Origin: Rugamonas aquatica
Lineage (GTDB): Bacteria; Pseudomonadota; Gammaproteobacteria; Burkholderiales; Burkholderiaceae_D
Direction: 5' to 3'
DNA: 64,000 nt
Assembly: GCF_009380215.1 (NCBI RefSeq)
Contig: NZ_WHUG01000017.1
Coordinates: forward strand, 95,044-159,043
Shown: piece after piece, positions 58,384 to 64,000 of the stretch
Layout: each line of letters starts with the position of its first letter
Position numbering within the stretch: position 1 is the stretch's first letter
Translations under genes and position numbers: made by a program
The notes under the pieces: generated by a model
What the model saw: only the letters and a program-made list of their open reading frames with translations
What the model was told of the DNA's origin: nothing
The model's database searches: none

Positions 58384-58447
58384 GCGGGGACCCATGCTGA
58401 ATGAATTCGGACGCGGCGTATGGATTCCCGCGTGCGCGGGAATGACT
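58366..58447. repeat. REP-like intergenic repeat with two palindromes
   Basis: The segment contains CCTCGC-GTAA-GCGGGG (about 58374-58389) and ATTCCCGCG-TG-CGCGGGAAT (58424-58443), joined by GACCCATGCTGAATG and GGATTCC. This matches, from memory, a widespread betaproteobacterial repeat with the phrase TGGATTCCCGC...GCGGGAATGAC. It covers the last codons and stop of the GGDEF-EAL gene and lies between two convergent genes, so it may also end transcription. Confidence 0.75.
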
Positions 58448-58449
58448 GA

Positions 58450-59994
58450 TCAAGGGCCGGGGGTCAGCGCCACCAGCACCTGCGCCTTGAGGGCGCGGAT
58501 CAGCGACGTCTCGTCGGGCGGCACGCCCTCCGGCGCCGGCAGCGCGCGGTCCGCGTAGAACAGTCCCAGCTGGATCGAGTTGACCACCAGCGGCAGCACG
58601 ATGAAGCTGCGCGCGTCGGGCAGCAGCTGGCGGTGCCACTCCGGCAGCAGCGCCCGTATCTTGGGCGTGCTGGCGTCGGCGATCATCAGGTCGGCGTTGT
58701 TCTGCATCGCCAGATGGAACAGATCGTCGCCGCTGGCGGTGGGAAAGACGAAGCCCGCCTGGCGCTCCACATGCCGCTCGCCGAACGCCACCCGCGCCCG
58801 GTACTGGCCGCTGCGCACATCCTTCAGACACACGGTGGCAAAGCGGAAACCCATGCCGCGATACAGCGTCTCCAGCACCGCCTGGATGATGTCGTTGACC
58901 TTGCCGTGGCCGCCGGCGCGCATCTGCGTCACCTCCTGCACGCCCGCCAGCAACTGGTCGCGCGCGTTGTACGGCTTGCCGCTCGGATGGCCGCCCTGCG
59001 CCGGCTCGGCCGCGCTCATCGCCGCCTGCGCCAGCACGCTGGGCAGGCCGGGGCCGCCCTCGTCGGGATCGGCGTGGCCGCCCATCTGCAGGCTCTCCAG
59101 CAAGCCGTCCATGTCGCGCGCGACGGTGGTGAACAGCTGCGTCAGGCGCTCATGATCGAGATTGAGGGCGGCGCCATAGCGCTGCGCCAGCGCCCTGCCC
59201 TCCGTGCTGTCGGGGCCCTGGCGGCGCGCCAGCAGGCGCGCCGTCTCCATGCTGAACGACACCACCTGGCGCATCCACTCCTGGCGCGCCGTGGCCGGCT
59301 TCAGCACGCCCGGCGGCAGCGGCGCCAGCGAGCGCACGATCACGTCCGGGATCTTCCACTCGTTGAGGATGGCGGCCGACAGGCTGTCGTAGCTGCAGCC
59401 CAGCACCTGCAGGGCCGCCTGCGCCTGCGTCAGCTTGCCGGCCGCCGTCAGCAGCGCGATTTCGCGGAACAGTCCATGCTCGTGCGACGCCACCACCAGC
59501 GCGCCGATGTTCTTGAACAGCGCGCCGATGGCCGCCTCCTCGGCGCCCTGGTAGACGCTGAAGCGGGCCATCTCGCGCCCCACCAGGCTGGCGCACAGCG
59601 CCGCCTCCAGCTCCACCCGCACGCTGTGCGCGTGCTTGCTGTTGGCCAGCGTATCGACCAGCAGCATGGCCATCGCCGTGGTCTTGACGTTGTCGAAGCC
59701 GAGCAGGGAAATCGCGCGCGAGATGGTGGTGACGGCGGTGCCGCCGGCGGCGCGGTAGGTCGGCGTGTTGGCCAGCCGCAGCACCTTCTGCGTCAGCGCC
59801 ACGTCCGACAGCACATAGTAGGCCAGGCTCTGCGTGCCCTGGTCGTCGGAGTCGGCCAGCTGCACCACGCGCGCCACCGACGCCCCCAGCGCGAACATGC
59901 CTTCGTCGCCGCTGAGCTTTTTCAGCAGCGCAGTCCGTGCCAACCCCTGCACCGGGCGCAGCTCGCTGTCAGACGGTGACGGAAGGGTAGGCAT
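58450..59994 (-). CDS. HDOD-domain protein with C-terminal GAF-like domain
   Basis: A 514-residue cytoplasmic protein. The N-terminal HDOD domain (about 15-220) shows VLSDVALTQKVLRLANTPTY and ISRAISLLGFDNVK, typical of this catalytically inactive HD relative used in bacterial signalling. A linker (about 300-350) leads to a GAF-like region (about 355-510; FRFATVCLKDVRSGQYRARVAFGE). It follows the HD-GYP regulator by 39 bp in the same operon, so the two probably act in one c-di-GMP or stress pathway. Its 3' end abuts the REP-like repeat. Confidence 0.88.
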   Translation of the reverse strand: MPTLPSPSDSELRPVQGLARTALLKKLSGDEGMFALGASVARVVQLADSDDQGTQSLAYYVLSDVALTQKVLRLANTPTYRAAGGTAVTTISRAISLLGFDNVKTTAMAMLLVDTLANSKHAHSVRVELEAALCASLVGREMARFSVYQGAEEAAIGALFKNIGALVVASHEHGLFREIALLTAAGKLTQAQAALQVLGCSYDSLSAAILNEWKIPDVIVRSLAPLPPGVLKPATARQEWMRQVVSFSMETARLLARRQGPDSTEGRALAQRYGAALNLDHERLTQLFTTVARDMDGLLESLQMGGHADPDEGGPGLPSVLAQAAMSAAEPAQGGHPSGKPYNARDQLLAGVQEVTQMRAGGHGKVNDIIQAVLETLYRGMGFRFATVCLKDVRSGQYRARVAFGERHVERQAGFVFPTASGDDLFHLAMQNNADLMIADASTPKIRALLPEWHRQLLPDARSFIVLPLVVNSIQLGLFYADRALPAPEGVPPDETSLIRALKAQVLVALTPGP

Positions 59995-60033
59995 GGCATG
60001 GTCCTGGCGTGCTGCCGCCCGCGGGCGCGCAGC

Positions 60034-61617
60034 CTAGTCCGGCGTACGGCCGATGGTCGGATCGCGCTCGATCAGGTCCAGCAGCGCGGCCACGACCTCG
60101 GGGTCGAACTGCTTGCCGGCGCGGTCGGTGATGTAGGTCATCACCTCGGTGTGCGGCCACGGGTCTTTGTACGGGCGCTCGTGCAGCAGCGAGTCGAACA
60201 CGTCGACCACGGCGACGATGCGGGCCGAGATCGGAATCTCCTTGCCCTTGAGCTGATTCGGGTAGCCGTTGCCGTCGTAGTGCTCGTGATGGCCGCCGGC
60301 GATCTCGGCGCCGTAGGTCAGGTAGCTGACGCCGTCGACCATGTTGGCGGCGCGCTCCAGGATGGATTTGCCGACCGCCGCGTGGGTCTGCATCTCGGCC
60401 CGCTCTTCCGGCGTGTGGATGCCCGGCTTGAGCAGGATGTGGTCCGGCGTGGCAACCTTGCCGACATCGTGCAGGATGCTGGCCAGGCCTATCATGTCGA
60501 GCAGCTGCGGCGTCAGCTCGTCGGGGTAGACGCCGCGCGCGGCCAGCCGCTGCGCCAGCGACGACGACAGCATCTGCACCCGGCGCACATGGCCGCCGGT
60601 GCCGCTGTCGCGGAACTCGGCCAGGTCGGCCAGCGCCACCACGGTGGCCTCCTGCGCCTTGCGCAGCTGGCCGAACATGTACAGGTTGTCGAAGGCGGCG
60701 GCGATGCGCTGGCAAAACACTTCGAGCAGGTCGCGCTGGATCTGCGCCAGCGGCCACGGCGGCGTGACCGAAATCGCCACCTCGCGGTTTTCCTGCGTGT
60801 GGATGAACAGCACATTGGCCGGATGGTCGAACTGGCTTTTCTTTTCGGCGAAGGCCTTGGCGATGGTCGGCCACAGCGGATGGCCGGTCGGCATCAGCTC
60901 CGATTCGCTCAGCTGGGCGTAGCCGCCGGTGGCGGCCACCACGCTGGTGACGCCGGTATCGCCCTGCATCAGGCACAGCACGCCGTCGGCGCCGACATCG
61001 AGAATGGCGCTGACCTGGTTCAGCACGCCGGAAGCGAATTCGCGCAGCGAGTGGATCTGGTACAGATTGGTGGCGCCGGCCAGGATCTTGCCCAGGCCGA
61101 TGCGGCTGCGTTCGAGCATGTTCAGGCTTTCGTACGCGCGCAGCGCCGAGATCACCGTGGTGAACAGCTTCTGCGTGGTCAGCTCGGTCTTGGCCTTGTA
61201 ATCGTTGATATCGTATTCGATGATGACGCGCTGCTCGGGCGCCTGGCCCGGCTGGCCGGTGCGCAGCACCACGCGCACGATGGCGTTGTGCAGTTCCTCG
61301 CGGATGCGGCGCGCCAGCAGCAGGCCGGCGTCGTCGGTTTCCATCACCACGTCCAGCAGCACCAGCGCGATGTCCGGCGTGTCGCGCAGGAAGTCGTAGG
61401 CCTCGCGCCCGCTGTAGGCGGAAAACAGCTCCAGCTCGCGGCCCTTGAAGGAGACGTTGCGCAGCGCCAGCCGCGTGACGGCGTGGACATCGACATCATC
61501 GTCGACGATCAGCACCCGCCACAGGCGCTGGTCCGGGGAACCCGAGCCGGCAGCTGGCGCCGCTTCCTCGTCCTCCTGGATCAGCCAGTTGTCGTCTGCG
61601 GCGTTGGAATCGGTCAT
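60034..61617 (-). CDS. HD-GYP response regulator (REC-DUF3369-HD-GYP)
   Basis: A 527-residue protein. The receiver domain (about 33-160) has Asp39/Asp40 and phospho-acceptor Asp89 in LVLLDVVMETDD; a DUF3369 region follows (about 165-330; ESLNMLERSRIGLGKIL), then HD-GYP (about 345-515) with His383-Asp384 in ILHDVGKVATPDHILLKPG and HHEHYDGNGYPNQLKG. All metal and GYP residues are intact, so it should hydrolyse c-di-GMP when phosphorylated. AGGAGA precedes the ATG at 61617. It is first in an operon with the HDOD gene and divergent from cheW; the cognate kinase is not in the window. Confidence 0.94.
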   Translation of the reverse strand: MTDSNAADDNWLIQEDEEAAPAAGSGSPDQRLWRVLIVDDDVDVHAVTRLALRNVSFKGRELELFSAYSGREAYDFLRDTPDIALVLLDVVMETDDAGLLLARRIREELHNAIVRVVLRTGQPGQAPEQRVIIEYDINDYKAKTELTTQKLFTTVISALRAYESLNMLERSRIGLGKILAGATNLYQIHSLREFASGVLNQVSAILDVGADGVLCLMQGDTGVTSVVAATGGYAQLSESELMPTGHPLWPTIAKAFAEKKSQFDHPANVLFIHTQENREVAISVTPPWPLAQIQRDLLEVFCQRIAAAFDNLYMFGQLRKAQEATVVALADLAEFRDSGTGGHVRRVQMLSSSLAQRLAARGVYPDELTPQLLDMIGLASILHDVGKVATPDHILLKPGIHTPEERAEMQTHAAVGKSILERAANMVDGVSYLTYGAEIAGGHHEHYDGNGYPNQLKGKEIPISARIVAVVDVFDSLLHERPYKDPWPHTEVMTYITDRAGKQFDPEVVAALLDLIERDPTIGRTPD

Positions 61618-61631
61618 GCGCGTCTCCTGGG

Positions 61632-61660
61632 GCTAGGCCCGTGGCTGTCTTAGGCCTAGC
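61632..61660. promoter_or_regulatory. Perfect inverted repeat before the HD-GYP gene
   Basis: GCTAGGCC (61632-61639) and GGCCTAGC (61653-61660) form an eight-base perfect inverted repeat, 15 bp from the ATG at 61617. Further GCTAG-containing sequences occur at about 61698 and 61773 in the same 240-bp divergent region. It could be an operator or a leader hairpin. Confidence 0.45.
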
Positions 61661-61857
61661 ATAATCAGATTCCCCCCCTGTGACAACCCCCTTCGAAAAT
61701 GCTAGCAACAGCCGTGTTCTTTTCGCCCATTCCCAGCCGGGCCGCGCTCGTCATCAGGCCCCGACTCTGATACGCTAGGGCCGTCATTGTAAGGTTAGCG
61801 GCGCTGTCGGCGACCAAGACGATCAGCGGTCAGATCAACATTTCAAGGACCACAATC

Positions 61858-62340
61858 ATGCAAGAAAACGCATCGGATATCGCCGGCAGGGAGTTCCTCG
61901 CCTTCACCCTCGGCGCCGAGGAATACGGCATCGACATCCTCAAGGTGCAGGAGATCCGCGGCTACGAAACCGTCACCCGCATCGCCAACGCGCCCGAGTT
62001 CATCAAGGGCGTCATCAACCTGCGCGGCATCATCATCCCGGTGGTGGACATGCGGATCAAGTTCAACCTGGGCGAGCCGGTGTACGACCAGTTCACCGTC
62101 GTCATCATCCTCAACATCGGCGGCCGGGTGGTCGGCATGGTGGTCGACTCGGTGTCCGACGTCACCACGCTCATGCCCGAGGAGGTCAAGCCGGCGCCGG
62201 AGATGGGCACCGCCTTCAGCTCCGACTACATGATCGGCCTGGGCACCATCGACGAACGCATGCTCATCCTGGTCAATATCGACAAACTGATGTCCAGCGC
62301 CGAGATGGGCCTGATGGACGTCACCGCCGCCGCCACCTGA
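61858..62340 (+). CDS. cheW: CheW coupling protein (second copy)
   Basis: A 160-residue CheW domain: REFLAFTLGAEEYGIDILKVQEI, the IKGVINLRGIIIPVVDM core and VVGMVVDSVSDVTTL. It is better matched to the classical flagellar CheW than the copy at 1224. AAGGA lies about eight bases before the ATG at 61858. It is followed after 28 bp by an MCP, forming a CheW-receptor pair; no CheA is nearby on this side. Confidence 0.95.
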   Translation: MQENASDIAGREFLAFTLGAEEYGIDILKVQEIRGYETVTRIANAPEFIKGVINLRGIIIPVVDMRIKFNLGEPVYDQFTVVIILNIGGRVVGMVVDSVSDVTTLMPEEVKPAPEMGTAFSSDYMIGLGTIDERMLILVNIDKLMSSAEMGLMDVTAAAT

Positions 62341-62368
62341 CCCCCGACCTCTTACCCGACCACGCCCC

Positions 62369-64000
62369 ATGAACCTGACCGACTTCAAAATCAAAACCCG
62401 CCTCGGCGCCGGCTTCGGCCTGGTCGTGCTGCTGATGCTCATCATGATCGTCACCGCCATCGGCCGCTTCGGCGCCATCAGCCAGAGCACCAAGGGCATC
62501 GTCGAGCGCGACTGGCCCAGCGCCTCGGCCGCCGCCACCATCGACGCCGCCGCGCGCGAGGATGCGCGCCGCGTGCTGGCCCTGTTCGTCATCACCGACA
62601 AGGCCATGCGCGCCAAGAGCTACGAACGCATCGACCAGGACAAGAAGGCCATCGACGCCGCCCTGGCCACGCTGGCCCAGCTGACCGACACCCCGGAAGA
62701 AAAGGCGCTGCTGGGCAAGATCCAGGCGGCGCGCACCGCCTACAACACCTCCTTCCTGAAGGTGGCCGACCTGGTCGAGGCGGACGAGCGCGACAAGGCG
62801 GCCGCGCTGATGAACAGCGAAACCTTCCCTCTGCTCGACTCGCTGGAAGACCTGACCGGCGACATGGTCAAGCAGCAGAAGAGCGACATCGAGGACGGCG
62901 GCAAGGTGGCCACCGGCCACATCGACTTCTCGCGCACCATGATGGTGGTGCTGGGCGTGGTGGCGCTGATCGTTTCCGGCGGCCTGGCGGTGTGGATCAC
63001 GGCCTCGATCACCGGCCCGCTGGAGGAAGCGGTGGCGATCGCCAAATCGGTGGCGGCCGGCGACCTGAGCACCCGCATCGAAGTCAACGCCGGCGACGAA
63101 ACCGGCCAGCTGCTGGACGCGCTGCAGCACATGAACGCCAGCCTGGCGCGCACCGTGCACGAGGTGCGGCGCAGCACCGGCACCATCAGCCAGGCGTCGA
63201 GCGAAATCGCCACCGGCAATATGGACCTGTCGGGCCGCACCGAATCGCAGGCCAGCTCGCTGGAGCAGACCGCCAGCACCATGGAAGAGCTGACCTCCAC
63301 CGTCAAGCAGAACGCCGACAACGCCCGCCAGGCCAACCAGCTGGTGATCTCGGCGTCGTCGGTGGCCACGCGCGGCGGCGAGCTGGTGGCCCAGGTGGTC
63401 GACACCATGGGCTCGATCAAGGCCAGCTCCAGCAAGATCGTCGACATCATCGGCGTCATCGACGGCATCGCCTTCCAGACCAATATCCTCGCCCTGAACG
63501 CGGCGGTGGAAGCGGCGCGCGCCGGTGAACAGGGGCGCGGCTTCGCGGTGGTGGCGTCGGAGGTGCGCGGACTGGCGCAGCGCTCGGCCACGGCGGCCAA
63601 GGAAATCAAGGTGCTGATCGACGATTCGGTGGAAAAGGTCGACGGCGGCAGCGCCGTGGTCGACGAGGCCGGCCAGACCATGGGCCTGATCGTCACGTCG
63701 GTGCAGCAGGTGGCCGACATCATGGCGGAGATCACCTCGGCCAGCCAGGAGCAGAGCCTGGGCATCGAGCAGGTCAACGAAGCGATTTCGCAGATGGACG
63801 AGATGACCCAGCAGAACGCCGCGCTGGTCGAGCAGGCGGCGGCCGCCGCGCAAAGCATGCAGGACGAGGCGGCCACCTTGTCGGCCTCGGTCAGCGTGTT
63901 CACGCTGGATGAAGCGCTTGCCGCAGCGGCGCCGGCGCCGGCGCCATCGCGTGCGGCCGCCCGTCCGGCCGCAGTCAGGGCGGCGACGCCGGCCGCCGCG
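62369..64000 (+). CDS. Methyl-accepting chemotaxis protein (3' end cut by window edge)
   Basis: At least 544 residues. TM1 (about 12-32), a helical periplasmic sensor of the 4HB type (about 33-190), TM2 (about 191-212), HAMP (212-265) and a signalling domain with DGIAFQTNILALNAAVEAAR and GRGFAVVASEVRGLAQRS. The visible end is an Ala/Pro-rich tail that leaves the window; such tails often end in a CheR-binding pentapeptide, which cannot be checked here. Signalling-domain sequence is close to the MCP at 8549. No Shine-Dalgarno is obvious, in keeping with coupling to cheW 28 bp upstream. Confidence 0.94.
   Translation, partial: MNLTDFKIKTRLGAGFGLVVLLMLIMIVTAIGRFGAISQSTKGIVERDWPSASAAATIDAAAREDARRVLALFVITDKAMRAKSYERIDQDKKAIDAALATLAQLTDTPEEKALLGKIQAARTAYNTSFLKVADLVEADERDKAAALMNSETFPLLDSLEDLTGDMVKQQKSDIEDGGKVATGHIDFSRTMMVVLGVVALIVSGGLAVWITASITGPLEEAVAIAKSVAAGDLSTRIEVNAGDETGQLLDALQHMNASLARTVHEVRRSTGTISQASSEIATGNMDLSGRTESQASSLEQTASTMEELTSTVKQNADNARQANQLVISASSVATRGGELVAQVVDTMGSIKASSSKIVDIIGVIDGIAFQTNILALNAAVEAARAGEQGRGFAVVASEVRGLAQRSATAAKEIKVLIDDSVEKVDGGSAVVDEAGQTMGLIVTSVQQVADIMAEITSASQEQSLGIEQVNEAISQMDEMTQQNAALVEQAAAAAQSMQDEAATLSASVSVFTLDEALAAAAPAPAPSRAAARPAAVRAATPAAA

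Overview
The window is a 64 kb chromosomal segment of a GC-rich betaproteobacterium, most likely an Oxalobacteraceae member (Massilia, Duganella or Janthinobacterium type). The inference rests on the canonical tRNA-tuf-secE-nusG-rplKAJL-rpoBC block with betaproteobacterial protein sequences, two PEP-CTERM-type C-termini, many chemotaxis and c-di-GMP proteins, and high GC with strongly G/C-biased third codon positions. No insertion sequence, prophage, integrase or CRISPR array was seen. Genus-level placement is inference.

Layout. (1) 1-5.9 kb, minus strand: an accessory chemotaxis operon, MCP-cheY-STAS-cheA-cheW-cheR-cheD, running off the left edge. Its order and content recall the F7 or Pseudomonas Che2 type. 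(2) 6.2-13.3 kb: a double-receiver protein whose histidine-kinase core has lost its phospho-accepting His, aquaporin Z, a second MCP, a Crp/Fnr regulator behind a nested palindrome, panD, and a GGDEF cyclase. (3) 13.3-18.8 kb, minus strand: a three-gene exported hydrolase operon (M1 aminopeptidase, beta-lactamase-fold serine hydrolase, and an S9 prolyl-oligopeptidase-like protein with Lys at the nucleophile position). (4) 18.8-22.1 kb: a yybP-ykoY manganese riboswitch before a TMEM165/GDT1 transporter, a tiny PEP-CTERM-like protein, and an exported PHP-family protein. (5) 22.3-31.0 kb: a 2,899-residue cyclic beta-1,2-glucan synthase. (6) 31.1-33.8 kb: a cysteine desulfurase fused to a metal-site-less metallo-beta-lactamase domain and a rhodanese, divergent from an Lrp/AsnC regulator with repeats between them. 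(7) 33.9-40.5 kb: an HPP-CBS membrane protein, a PEP-CTERM protein, a DUF885 zinc peptidase, an enediyne-type hotdog thioesterase, a 7TM histidine kinase, and a convergent HTH protein with a degenerate nucleotidyltransferase domain. (8) 40.9-54.9 kb, minus strand: rpoC, rpoB, rplL, rplJ, rplA, rplK, nusG, secE, tRNA-Trp, tuf, tRNA-Thr, tRNA-Gly, tRNA-Tyr, with recognisable promoters and strong intercistronic hairpins. (9) 55.1-64 kb: a MASE1-CHASE-PAS-GGDEF-EAL protein ending in a REP-like repeat, an HDOD protein, an HD-GYP response regulator, and a CheW-MCP pair running off the right edge.

Functionally the window combines core transcription/translation genes with dense signal transduction: three MCPs, two CheW, one CheA, one CheY, two GGDEF proteins (one with EAL), one HD-GYP and one HDOD. 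A recurring theme is proteins that keep a fold but have lost catalytic residues: Tyr322 in the pseudokinase, Lys510 in the S9 protein, the missing histidines of the MBL domain in the desulfurase fusion, and the missing DxD of the nucleotidyltransferase-like regulator. The desulfurase-MBL-rhodanese fusion with its divergent Lrp-type regulator is the most unusual unit and is the best candidate for an undercharacterised sulfur-handling system.
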